Shown: positions 40,500 to 50,729 of the stretch, piece after piece
Layout of the letters: each line of letters opens with the position of its first letter
Position numbering within the stretch: the stretch's first letter is position 1
NCBI GenBank assembly: GCA_905221605.1
Contig: CAJNDS010000162.1
Coordinates: 30,001-94,000 of the forward strand
Direction: 5' to 3'
Length of the DNA: 64,000 nt
Origin: Symbiodinium natans
Taxonomy: Eukaryota; Sar; Dinophyceae; Suessiales; Symbiodiniaceae
Made by a program: the position numbers and the translations under genes
Notes under the pieces: model-generated
Databases searched by the model: none
What the model was told of the DNA's origin: nothing
The model's input: only the letters and a program-made list of their open reading frames with translations

Positions 40500-40690
40500 A
40501 ACACGCCCTCGTCCGCATACAGAAGTCAGTGTATTGAGCCTCTTTGCACACCTCTGAGAGCGGAACATGACGGTCACACACGCACACGTGCTTATCCAAG
40601 GTTTGAACTCTCTTAGGCTTTCAGACAAGCCTCACAACATTTTCAGAATCTCGCACGGGGGTGCTTCACAGCAAGCCCCTTGACCCTTCA
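40500..40690. other. Unique sequence before the CA tract
   Basis: No exon with convincing boundaries. Confidence 0.4.
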
Positions 40691-40694
40691 GATT

Positions 40695-41200
<506 letters not shown>

Positions 41201-41267
41201 AAACCCTAAACCCTAAACCCCAAACCCTAAACCCTAAACCCTAAACCCTAAACCCTAAACCCTAAAC

Positions 41268-41368
41268 CGCAAACGAGATGTCGCTCGCCGGCCTTGTTGC
41301 GGTCCAGCACGGCAGTGGCCTCCCCAAGCCCCCAGCAGCGCAGGCTTGGCTCGAAGGCTCTGTTGGTT
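41268..41368 (-). CDS. Candidate exon, unknown
   Basis: Thirty-three codons on the minus strand: TNRAFEPSLRCWGLGEATAV then LDRNKAGERHLVC. The acceptor is CCCTCTGGGCCCCAG and the donor GTTTAGGG. Codon third positions are G/C-rich and the composition is balanced. Entry needs two bases from the previous exon. Unrecognised family. Confidence 0.55.
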
Positions 41369-41716
41369 CTGGGGCCCAGAGGGCTTGCTGTTTGCCCTAA
41401 ACCCTTAACCCTAAACCCTAAACCCTAAACCCTAAACCCTAAACCCTAAACCCCAAACCCTAACCCTAAACCCCAGGGGCAACAGGGCTCAGAGGGCTTC
41501 CAGGGTCTGATTGTATAAGCAGCGCCGCTGCGCCATTTACACCCTATGCCCTATGTGCTAAACCCAGAAAACGACTCACCCTGCACCCTACACCCTACCA
41601 CCCTAGACCCGCAAGAAACCTAAAACTGAAGCCCTAAGCCCTAAGCCCTTATAAGCCCTAAACCCAAACCCTAAACCCTAACCCTAAACCCTAAACCCGA
41701 AACCCAAACCCGAAAC

Positions 41717-41783
41717 CCGGGCGCCTGTGCCGCCAGAGCCCCACGGTGGCCCACCAGGGCCGCCGGAGTTAGCGCTTTCAGGG
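41717..41783 (-). CDS. Candidate exon, unknown
   Basis: Twenty-one codons on the minus strand (LKALTPAALVGHRGALAAQA) between GTCGCCAGGCTCACAG and GTTTCGGG. Confidence 0.5.
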
Positions 41784-42094
41784 CTGTGAGCCTGGCGACT
41801 TCGGGTTGCGGGGTCTAGGGTTTTTGGGTTTTAGGGGTTTATGGCTTAGGGATTTTTCTGGTTGAGGGTTTAGGGATTCGGGGCAGGGGGCTTAGGCGCA
41901 TAGAGGCTTTTGCGGGGTTGAGGAGGTGAGGAGTTGAGGCCTGAAGGGGTGCAAGGTGCTGAAAGCCTAAACCCTAAACCCCTAAACCCCTAAACCCCTG
42001 AACCCCTGAACCTTTCAATCCTAAGCCCTAAACTTGCCCTAAACCCTAAAACCCTTATGTGTGGAGTTTTGAGGCTTGGGGTTCAGAGGTTCAC

Positions 42095-42152
42095 GCCTCA
42101 ACGGCTGCTCCGTCAGCGTCCGCCCATCCTCGCGGGTCGGTATCCACCCCCG
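42095..42152 (-). CDS. Candidate exon, unknown
   Basis: Nineteen codons on the minus strand (RGWIPTREDGRTLTEQPLR) between CTTACCAAAG and GTGAACC. The plus strand over 42087-42157 is also open with a consensus donor, GTAAGACTT, so the strand is not certain. Confidence 0.4.
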
Positions 42153-42249
42153 CTTTGGTAAGACTTGGGGTTTGGTTTAGGGACTAGGGTTTAGGGTTTT
42201 GGAGTTTTAGAGTTTAGGGTTTAGGGTTTAGGGTTTAGGGTTTAGGGCT

Positions 42250-42830
42250 ATGGGGTTCAGGGATGGTCTCATTCTGTGGTGCCAATATTTCGGGAGAAGA
42301 TGGAGAGAAGGGTGGATGGAAGGGAGGTTGAATGTAGGGGGAGGGGATGACGGGGACCCGCTTGGGGCTTACAAGTGCAGGAACGAAGCTTTTCACGATT
42401 GTTGGCGGAGGCTTTTGGTATTCTTAAGAGCTTGAGGTGACTTTGTTGGGCGGGGGGGGGGGGCAACTCCCGAAATGATTAGGGGACCCGACACAAGGTC
42501 ATTCTTGAGTGGGGGAAGAGCCATCAACGGGGAGCATAGGATTGGAGAATCAGCCTTCGAGGCATCCCAAATGGGGGTTATGGGTTTAAGCTTCAGGTTT
42601 ACAGCCTGGTCCCTCAAGCCCTAGATGTAGACTTTATGGGTTTGGAAGGAGGGTCGTGGGTCCAGGCTAGGTTTTTGGGGCTTGCCTGAGCTTGCACGAA
42701 CCCTGTCAGAGGACTTGATCCTGACCTCGAACCTCCAAACTCTCAACTCAACCACTTCAACGAACGGCAACCCTGAAACCCTGAGCCCTAGAGCCTACTT
42801 CTGAACCCGAAACACTCTCAATCGAACCCC
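42250..42830. other. Unique sequence
   Basis: Frames of 61-74 codons on both strands with no motif; a poly-G at about 42451-42462. No gene supported. Confidence 0.4.
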
Positions 42831-42864
42831 TCAACCCGAAACCCGAAACCCTAAACCCTAAATT

Positions 42865-43340
42865 CTGCCTCAAGCCCCTCCAACCCCCGCCCCAAACACA
42901 GGCTTGCGCCTTGAGGGTGCGGAGGAGCCGTTTAACGCCGGCCTTGCACATTGTTTGGTTTAGGGTTTAGGGTTTAGGGTTCAGGGTTCAGGGTTTGGGG
43001 GTAGGGTTTAGGGCTTAGGGTTTAGAGTTTAGGGTTTAGGGTTTAGGGTTTAATCTAGGGGCTGCTTTTGACAGGTTCTAGTATGAAAGATACCTCTGAG
43101 GGGACAATCGTGCTTCAAGCGTGTAAGGCTCTGGATCAAGCCCTTAAAGGATAATCATGATAGGTTAGGATGGGATTCTGATGATTCCTAGATTCTAGAG
43201 AAAAGCAGAGAGGAGGGACAAGATTTGGGGCAGGCCATGTTAGCAAACCTTCCGAAGAGCTGCGCATGAGCCCGCCAGCCCCGAACTCCCATGCCCTCCT
43301 ACACCTCCCGGCCCCGAAGCCTCACCGCTGCTATGCCCTA
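42865..43340. other. Ambiguous exon island and unique DNA
   Basis: The island 42905-42950 reads as an exon on either strand (minus: AGVKRLLRTLKAQAC; plus: ACALRVRRSRLTPALHI after CCCGCCCCAAACACAG). 43055-43330 is unique with nothing recognised. Confidence 0.35.
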
Positions 43341-43399
43341 AGCCCTACTTCCCTACTTCCCTAAACCCTAGACCCTAAACCTTAAACCCTAAACCCTAA

Positions 43400-43552
43400 A
43401 CCCTAATAAGCCCTAAGCCCTACTTCCCTACTTCCCTACTTCCCTACTTCCCTACTTCCCTACTTCCCTACTTCCCTACTTCCCTACTTCCCTACTTCCC
43501 TACTTCCCTACTTCCCTACTTCCCTACTTCCCTACTTCCCTACTTCCCTCCC
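43400..43552. repeat. 8-bp tandem repeat ACTTCCCT
   Basis: About sixteen perfect copies of CTACTTCC(C)T starting after CCCTAAGCC. It probably grew from a heptamer-like seed. Confidence 0.9.
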
Positions 43553-43585
43553 TAAACCCTAGACCCTAAACCCTAAACCCTCAAC

Positions 43586-43654
43586 GGTGCCTCATGGGTG
43601 CCCTGCGTCTGCTGCAGGGAGTGCGCCCACTCCCGGGCCTGTGCACGAAGGGCT
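43586..43654 (-). CDS. Candidate helical exon
   Basis: Twenty-two codons on the minus strand: ALRAQAREWAHSLQQTQGTH then EA. The acceptor is GCAACTTCAAGCCCCAG and the donor GTTGAGGG. Strong helix propensity. Confidence 0.5.
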
Positions 43655-43754
43655 CTGGGGCTTGAAGTTGCAGTGTAGGGTTTAGGGTTTGGGGTTTAGG
43701 GTTTGGGGTTTCGGGTTTAGGGTTTAGGGTTTAGGGTCCCCCGACCCTGGCGGC

Positions 43755-44096
43755 GTGTTGGATGGAAAAGGAGGTGAAAACCTCCCTCTTTCCCTCCTTG
43801 CCCCCCCAAAAAAAGGGGGGGGGGGGTACCCGGGCAGCTTTTCCATGGACAGCCAGGACATGGGAGTCCTTTGGGGCCCCCCCCCCTACCCCCCCCTCTA
43901 CCCCCCCCCCCCTACCCCGCCCCACCCCCCCTTGGCTTGTTGCCTTCAAGCTGGCTTCAGCTCCTGGTGCTACCCCCTACCCCCCCGCCCCCCCCAACGT
44001 TTCACAGAGGCTCAAGCAAATCAACTTTTGGCATCCTTTGGGCTGACGAGCGCGTTTAAACCTTTCAACTATGCTCCAGCGGGGTCGGCGGCTTGA
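43755..44096 (+). pseudogene. Proline-rich coding relic
   Basis: The plus strand reads a Pro/Tyr-rich stretch (YPPLYPPPPTPPHPPL) encoded by poly-C runs, then QRFTEAQANQLLASFGLTSA. After a TGA at 44094-44096 the same frame continues with AGWHGYPRNYQANNNALLRG. It looks like a coding region broken by one stop, or an exon end. The family is unknown. Confidence 0.35.
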
Positions 44097-44199
44097 GCCG
44101 GCTGGCACGGCTACCCAAGGAACTACCAGGCCAACAACAATGCTTTGCTCCGTGGGACACTTTGTTCTGGGAGGTTAGCGTGCAGGGCAGTCTTTTGGG

Positions 44200-44510
44200 T
44201 TTAGGGTTTAGGGCTAGGGGTTCTTGAATTAATTACTTACTGCATTCATGAATTAATTACTTGATTAATTATTTAGTTTAGCTAATTACTTAATCAAGTA
44301 GCTTATGTATTTGTGTATTTGTTTTTTTGTTTATTTGCCTAATTTATCTATTTATACACTTGTTTATGCGTTTTTTAATTTATCAATCTATTTACTTACT
44401 CGTGTGTTTATTAGACTACTATAATTATGATTATGATTCTGATTATGAATATGATTATGATTACGATTGTTATTTTGATTATGATTGTTATGATGAGGTG
44501 GGAGCTGGGT
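44200..44510. repeat. AT-rich low-complexity stretch
   Basis: TTAATTAC, TTTATTTA and GATTATGAT-type short repeats. Open frames here are compositional. Confidence 0.8.
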
Positions 44511-44709
44511 TTATAGGGGGCAGCAGCCCGCCTGGAGCCGTGATCCCAGCAATCATTGCTTTAAGGTTCAGAAGCCCTCATACCTGCTCAGGGGTTCAAG
44601 GGTCTTTCCTCGTGTAGGGCTAGGTGTCGTGTGGTCGCCTGGAGGGGACACCCGCTGTAACCCTGGAAGCCTGGGTCCCAAAGCAAGCGAAGCCCTCAAC
44701 CTTCAACCC

Positions 44710-45275
44710 TCCACAACTACTGAGAACAACAGTAATACTAATCACAATAGTACTAAATAGTAATAAAAGTGATAATAATGATAATAATAATAATAGTAGT
44801 AGTAGTAGTCGTAGTAGTAGTAAAAATAATAATAATAATGGTAATAATAATAATAGTCATAGTAGTGCAAAAACAAAAACTAATAATGAGAATCGTAATA
44901 ATAGTAATAATAGTAGTAATAATAATCATAGTAGTACAAAAGCAAAAACTAATGATAAGAATCGTAATAATAATAATAATAATAGTAATAATAGTAATAA
45001 TAGTAATAATAGTAATAATAGTAATAATAGTAATAATAGTAATAATAGTAATAATAGTAATAATAGTAATAATAGTAATAATAGTAATAATAGTAATAAT
45101 AGTAATAATAGTAATAATAGTAATAATAGTAATAATAGTAATAATAGTAATAGTAATAATAGTAATAGTAGAAAATATAATAATAGTAGTAATAATCATG
45201 ATAGTACTCATCATATTAGTAGTAAAAAATAATAATACTCATCATATTCGTAATAATAATAATAATAATCAGCAT
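44710..45275. repeat. AAT/AGT trinucleotide and 9-bp microsatellite
   Basis: Imperfect AAT/AGT repeats become a regular 9-bp unit, AATAATAGT, repeated about 19 times (about 44975-45150). The poly-Asn/Ser and poly-Ile frames across it (up to 202 codons) are not taken as genes. Confidence 0.93.
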
Positions 45276-45597
45276 AAGTACAAACAAATGCAGCAAAATC
45301 TCGACTCCCAACACCTGCCTCAATCTTTCAAGTGAACCCTGAACCTAACAACCCCAGAGCTGAGGGTTTGGGGTTTAGGGTTAGGGTTTAGGGTTTGGGG
45401 GGGTTCTAGGGTTCAGGGTTTCGGGTTTAGGTTTGAGGGTTTAGGGTTTCGGGCCCTACGGGCTCGGGCCTTGAAGGTGCGGCAAGGCCAGAGGTCCTGC
45501 AAACATCTCAGAGTTTCAGGGTTAAGGTTTGGGGCTTCGGTTTAGGGTTTAGGGTTTAGGGTTTAGGGTTTAGGGTTTAGGGTTTAGGGTTTAGGGT

Positions 45598-45666
45598 TTA
45601 GGGCGCTTGCACCCTTAGTTTGGGCTTTTGGTGCCTGGAGACAAAGGCACCGATCTTCCAAGATGG
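45598..45666 (-). CDS. Candidate terminal exon ending in the heptamer
   Basis: Twenty-two codons on the minus strand: PSWKIGAFVSRHQKPKLRVQ then AP, stopping at a TAA inside CCCTAAA. It follows TACTCCTGAGCCAAG. The basic composition looks coding. It could be the exon after the EF-hand exon 45819-45880 (both phase 0). Confidence 0.5.
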   Translation of the reverse strand, partial: PSWKIGAFVSRHQKPKLRVQAP

Positions 45667-45818
45667 CTTGGCTCAGGAGTATGCCAGTATGAAGGTTCCC
45701 GGATGCTATCGGGGAATATGCAATCTAAACCCTCAACCCTAAACCCCAAACCCTTAAATACACCCTCAACCCCATACACCCTAAACCCTATACACCCTCA
45801 ACCCCATGAACCCTAAAC

Positions 45819-45880
45819 CCTTGGGGGGGGGGGGGGGGTCAGATCCTCCTCCAGCTCCAGCTCGCCTGTCTTGTCATGGC
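45819..45880 (-). CDS. EF-hand exon (Ca2+-binding loop)
   Basis: The minus strand after the acceptor TTTCTGGATGCCAG reads HDKTGELELEEDLTPPPPPP. HDKTGELELEE matches loop positions 2-12 of a canonical EF-hand: Asp3, Thr5, Gly6, hydrophobic 8 and Glu12. Position 1, normally Asp, would be contributed by the previous exon. The following prolines are encoded by a 16-C run and the donor is GTTTAGGG. EF-hands bind Ca2+ in calmodulins, kinases and centrins; a single loop does not say which. Confidence 0.6.
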
Positions 45881-46359
45881 CTGGCATCCAGAAACGAGCA
45901 GTCGGGTGCCCTCTTGCTCTCTTGGAGATCCTTTGACTAGGAGCTTAGGGTTTAGGGTTTAGGGTTTCGGGTTTCGGGTTTAGGAAATCTGCAAAATCGT
46001 TGTTGAATCAAGAGCCACAATCGAGTGCTCGCGATCAGTTGCAGAAGGCATGCTGCGTTAAAGTGGCTATTTTGTGTCTCTTCTGCGGAGCAACCCCAGA
46101 CCTAGATTAGCCCCAATGCCAAAGCCTGAACCCCAAACCCTACCCCTGGAACCCTGAAACCCTCAACCCTAAAACCCTGGAACCCTGAAACCCGAAACTC
46201 TAAAGCCCAAACCCTAAACCCTAAACCCTAAACCCTAAACCTTGAAACCTTGAAACCCTGAAACCCTTGAACCCTGGAAGCCTGGACCCTCCGAACTTCA
46301 ACCCCCAGGATGCCCCACCCTAAACCCTAAACCCTAAACCCTAAACCCTAAACCCTAAA

Positions 46360-46485
46360 CCCTAAACCCCCCAAAAAGGAAAGAACAGGGAGAGGGGACC
46401 TTGCATCGACGCTGCGGTCAGGCATGGGGACCCATGCAGCCATGCAGCACCCTAAGAACCTAAACCCGCTCGGAGGGTCGGTGTT
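46360..46485 (-). CDS. Possible exon island
   Basis: The minus strand after CCATGCCTGACCGCAG reads VDARSPLPVLSFLG up to GTTTAGG, but another frame is also open. Boundaries are uncertain. Confidence 0.3.
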
Positions 46486-46698
46486 GGGGGTTTAGGGTTT
46501 CGGGTTTAGGGTTTAGGACTTAGGGCTAAGGGATGCTTAGGGTTTAGGGTTTCGGGTTCAGGGGGGGCTCCAGGATCAGGATCTCAGGTTTTAGGGTGTA
46601 GGGTTTGGGGTTTGGGGTTTGGGGTTTAGAGTTTGAGGTGTAGGGTTTTGGGGTTGTGGGGTTCAGGGCTACGGACTCGGGAGTTTGGCCTTTCGTGC

Positions 46699-46740
46699 TC
46701 AGGAATCCCGGCTTTGAACTCCCAAACATTCGCCCAGCGG
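46699..46740 (-). CDS. Possible terminal exon after 46780-46926
   Basis: After TTTTTTCCTCTCAAG the minus strand reads PLGECLGVQSRDS and TGA in the frame that fits the upstream exon. A different frame of the same DNA reads RWANVWEFKAGIPEHERPNS, which looks at least as protein-like. The intron implied (39 nt) would be very short. Confidence 0.35.
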   Translation of the reverse strand, partial: PLGECLGVQSRDS

Positions 46741-46779
46741 CTTGAGAGGAAAAAAGACAGGTTATGCGGCAGGCGGGAC

Positions 46780-46926
46780 CTGCTCATTGCCCTTCGCACG
46801 CAAATGCAGTTCCCTACAGCTCCGGAACAGCATGGTCTCCAGAGGCCACAAGCATCCCAGCCCCCGAACCCACATGAAGCAACGCTGCACAGACTTTCCC
46901 GAAATGCGTGCCCGCCGGCTCCACTC
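46780..46926 (-). CDS. Candidate exon, unknown
   Basis: Forty-nine codons on the minus strand: EWSRRARISGKSVQRCFMWV, then RGLGCLWPLETMLFRSCREL, then HLRAKGNEQ. The acceptor is CGGTGGTTTCCAG and the donor GTCCCGCC. Both phases are 0. A long island with good composition; the plus-strand frame over it is probably a shadow. Unknown family. Confidence 0.55.
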
Positions 46927-47022
46927 CTGGAAACCACCGCGTGGGTGCGGCTGGGTCTCAGCCTCTGAAACTGGTGCTTGCCACCCTAAACCCTAAACCC
47001 TAAACCCTAACCCCACCGCTAC

Positions 47023-47078
47023 CCGAAGGCCTCGGCAATCATTCGAACCCGCATGTCTTCCAGGAACCTCGGCCGGCC
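47023..47078 (-). CDS. Exon whose acceptor lies in the heptamer
   Basis: The minus strand reads GRPRFLEDMRVRMIAEAFG directly after ...GTATAGGGTTTAG, so the acceptor AG is that of a TTTAGGG unit. It ends at GTAGCGG (donor) or one codon later at an in-frame TAG. Confidence 0.5.
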
Positions 47079-47094
47079 CTAAACCCTATACCCT

Positions 47095-47500
47095 AAACTT
47101 AGGGTTTGGGGTTTAGGGTTTAGGGTTTAGGGTTTAGAGTCTAGGGCTTTAAAACCGAAACCCTAAACCCTAAACCCTAAGAGGGGCCCAGGTTTCGGCT
47201 TGCGCTTTAGGGGTTTGGGGTTTTGGAGGGCACAGCTGAATATCAAATGCACAGCACAAGAGGTGAAGAAGGTGATGCTGCATGACTGGTCCAAAGTATT
47301 TCCTGGTGGTTTAGGAGTTTTGGGGTGCAGCTTCGAGATTAGGGGGCTGTTTGAAGAAAACTTCTCCCCTGTGAGGGAGGGGAGGGAACCCTCAAGCCCC
47401 TAAACTCCAGCTGTCAGGGTTAAGGGTTTTGGGGCGTCGTGGGATGTTGGGTTCAAAGGTTCGGGTCTAGGGTTTCGGGTTTAGTTCAAAAAAGTTACTC
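47095..47500. other. Heptamers and an ambiguous island
   Basis: G-rich (47095-47145) and C-rich (47150-47180) units, then an island open on plus (QEVKKVMLHDWSKVFPG) and on minus (a terminal EILWTSHAASPSSPLVLCI). It is the 3' flank of the oxidoreductase gene. Confidence 0.35.
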
Positions 47501-47517
47501 CCCTGAACTACAGAGTA

Positions 47518-47588
47518 TCACGCTGTCGAAGTGGACATCTCAAGAACGAAGCAGTTTGATTTGCAGGAGGAACTTCTGTGTACAAAGT
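47518..47588 (-). CDS. Last exon of the oxidoreductase gene
   Basis: The minus strand after a strong acceptor, TGCTCCCACTTCGCTAG, reads FVHRSSSCKSNCFVLEMSTS then TA and TGA, in the phase left by 47950-48022. It matches the short tail that follows the CGP motif in this superfamily. The other frames, and the plus strand (YHAVEVDISRTKQFDLQEEL to a TAG at 47629), are also open, so this end is the least certain part of the model. Confidence 0.5.
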
Positions 47589-50500
47589 CTAGCGAAGTGG
47601 GAGCACCAGGGACAGATCAGGGACACTAGTGTTAAGGGCTTAGGGTTTAGAGGGAAAGAGTTGAGGGTTTAGGGGTTAGGGTTTAGGGTTCCGGGTTTCG
47701 AATCGGATTCTCTGGGCGAACACGAAAGGGATATGAATAATTATGCAGGATTCTCTGCAAGTGGGAACTCAGGGAGAGTCTGTGATATTCTGCACTGGAG
47801 TACAAGGAAACCGGGCAAGAAGCATAGCTGAGGATTAAGTTTGGAGCTTTTAGCTTAGCAAATCATGAAAACTCCCAGCATAACCCAACCAAACACCAAA
47901 ACCCCAAAACCCCAAAACCCCATAAAACCAGGGAGCAGATTCTGCACACCTTGCACCGCCGGAGATGGGCCGCAGACAAAGAGGAGGACCAGACCTTTCC
48001 CCTCACGTGAAAGGGCATCCACCTGCCATGCCGCGGTTGCCCCCGTGAAACCCGAAACCCTGAACCTCGAGACTCCAAGACCCGCTAGGGATTAGGGTTT
48101 AGGGTTTAGGGTTTAGGGTTTCGGGTTTCGGGTTTCGGGTTTCGGGTTTCGGTTTAGGGTCTAGGGTCTAGGGTTTAGGGCAAGAATCCTGAAGATCAAA
48201 AAACTCGACGGCCCAGAAGCCTGAACCCACGACCCCAAACCCAAAACGACCGCATTCCGAATCTGCCTCCGATGTTAGCATCTTGCTCCACTGCGACCGG
48301 CTCTGCTGCTCGTCGGCCCTTCCACCAGCAGTCTCCTGGTTTCGGGTTAATCATAGGGGCCGAAAGTTTGGGCAGCTTGGGGGGTTGTCTAGGGCCCTTC
48401 TTTTCAGCTGAACCCTGCAGAACTGGGCCCAAAGCCTCGCTGATGGAGATCTTCAGCTGATCCCCGCGGCGCAGGCCGTACGCGGCACACACGGGCTCCA
48501 CCGCGTCCGCGTAGGCGGGGGAGGGGGTGCGGCAGCAGAGGCGCATGGCCTCCGCCGGGATGCCAGCCTGAGTTTTGGGTTTTTGGGTTTAGGGTTTAGG
48601 GTTTTAGGGTTTTAGGGTTTTGGGGCTTTAGGGTTTTAGGGTTTAGGGTTTCGGATTTAGGGTTTAGGGTTTAGGTTTAGGGTTTAGGGTTCAGGGTTCA
48701 GGGTTCAGGGTTTAGGGTTTAGGGTTTAGGGTTTAGGGTTTAGGGTTTAGGGTTTAGGGTTTAGGGTTTAGGGGGGCGAAGGCTTTGTTCGGGGCCCTGG
48801 GGTTGGAATGGGCTTGTTGTGAGCACTTTGCGTGGCTTGCAGGCCCCCGCCTCGAAGGCGTGGAACAAGGGATGCACGCAGCCTGTGAAGCCAACCCCGA
48901 TAGCCACAAACAGGAGCCGGTGCACGTCCCTAAGCAGCTCCTCCTGGCCGAAAGTGCCCAGGGAGCTCATGGGCCCAGCCACCTCCAGCTGAATGGCCTC
49001 CTCCGTGCCCTCTCGGGCACGGGCGTGGTCGTAGAGGCGGTGGGCCCAGTTCTGCTTCTCGGCGTTGGGCTGCAGGCGGATGTGGTACTCCACCTGCCAG
49101 CGGCGGCTTCCTGGCGCTGGGTAGGCTATCTGCGTCAGAGGGTGACGGCCATTCACGCCCACGACCTGAAGGAGCACGGCGCCGGGCTCGGCCTCGAGGA
49201 AGGTGTCTTCCGACCTCAGCACGAGGATGGCTCCATTGAAGCGGCCCTGCGCGTTGAGCATCTTGAGGACCTGCTGGCGGCAGCTGATCTGGCTGGCCCT
49301 TGACCTCTTCACCGTCCGGTCAATGAGCCAGAGGCACAAGAGCAGGGACATGAACCACCAGAGCCGCGGCGGGCCGAAGTTGCCGGTAAAGCCGTGAATT
49401 CCTGCGAGCACCAAGAGCGAGGACCCCAAGACGCGCTTGTTCCGGATGAAGAAGTCGTAGCATTGTCGCTTCATTGCCCAGTAAGATAAGTATAGGCTGA
49501 GCCCCAGCAAGACAAGGAGAACTCCCGTTGCCCATGGCCACAGCCAAGCATACCGGTCCCCCTTCCACAGGATCGTGGTGTACCGCTCCACGCTCCCCGC
49601 CTTGGCAAAGGACCAGATGTGTCCGGCGGCATGCAAGAGCAAAGCTAGCACGAAGAGGTGCGCTGCATTTCGGTGGTACGTGATGAACGTCAGGCCCTCG
49701 CCGGGCCACATCGGCACGGAAACGTTCGTGGCCTTGTGCACGAGGTTGACCATGAATGGAAGGACCGTTACAAAGAGCACCGGCATGGCAAAGTACATCA
49801 TGCCCGCACCTGCCTTGGCCAGGGCCAGGGGGCCTCCCCCCAGCTCAGCGACCTTGCGGGCCGCCGGCGTGGAGGCGAAGAGGATGGCGCGAGCCCCCCA
49901 GGCTCCAAAGAGCAGCGTGCCCAAGTACAGGAAGAAGAGCACCAGGCCGTTCGTAAAGCCGCAGGCCCGCAGGTCGTTCATGTGAGGTTGGGGTGCCCGC
50001 TTGTCGATCGTGCCAGTAATGAGCAGGGTGACCGGCAGCCATTGCGTGAAGAGGTCATTCAGGGTGTCCATCTCGGCATCTGTGAAATCCTTGGACGGGC
50101 TCGAAACACAACTCCTGCACCACACCCGGAAGTGGCCGCACACACTTTGGGATGTTTCCCCTTATACTAACAGTCCTACATGGGGATCGGTACTTAATCC
50201 CTATTAAGGACTGTTCCTATAAGGGGAACATCCCAGCGTACACTCCCCAAAACTTCAACCAGGAGCCCCCTGCCTGGGAGAACTGGTTCGGCACCACGAC
50301 CCCCCTTGCCACCACCAGCAGGTCAGTCGAAGTGCCAAGCACGATGGCAACCACCATCATCTGGCTCAGTGTGGCCATATTGCTCCTAAAGCGCGGCTTT
50401 GATGGTTCGGCGCCCGCCCCTCCAAAAAAACTAAAACCTTGGGTCCTGTTTCAAAAATAGGCCCTCCAAAATGTAGGGCAGGTCAACCGTGAAAGCCTCC

Positions 50501-50694
50501 TAATAGGGTTTAAGGTTTAGGGCTTAGGGTTCAGGGTAGGAAAAGTGATCGCGAACGGGGGGGGGGGGGGGGGGGGGGGGGAGGGTCATGCAGATCAGCC
50601 CTCGATTTTCCAGTCGAGTCTTGTTGCGCTGGCTACATCTGTGATTATATAGTTGTTTATAGCGTTATGTAATTCTAACTACTTCGAAACTATG

Positions 50695-50729
<35 letters not shown>

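Larger units (their letters stand above)
42185..46660. repeat. Telomere-like heptamer tracts, block 8
   Basis: G-rich tracts lie at 42185-42250, 42955-43055, 43675-43735, 45360-45445, 45540-45605, 45945-45985 and 46485-46660. C-rich tracts lie at 41965-42055, 42830-42865, 43350-43420 (mixed), 45720-45820 and 46130-46360. Confidence 0.9.

Noticed and set aside
44624-45335. Poly-Asn/Ser (202 codons) and poly-Ile frames
   Set aside because: Produced by the AATAATAGT microsatellite on both strands; no flanking domain.
48785-50170. Plus-strand frames of 130-170 codons over the reductase exon
   Set aside because: Antisense shadows; the minus strand has recognisable membrane, FAD and NADPH motifs.
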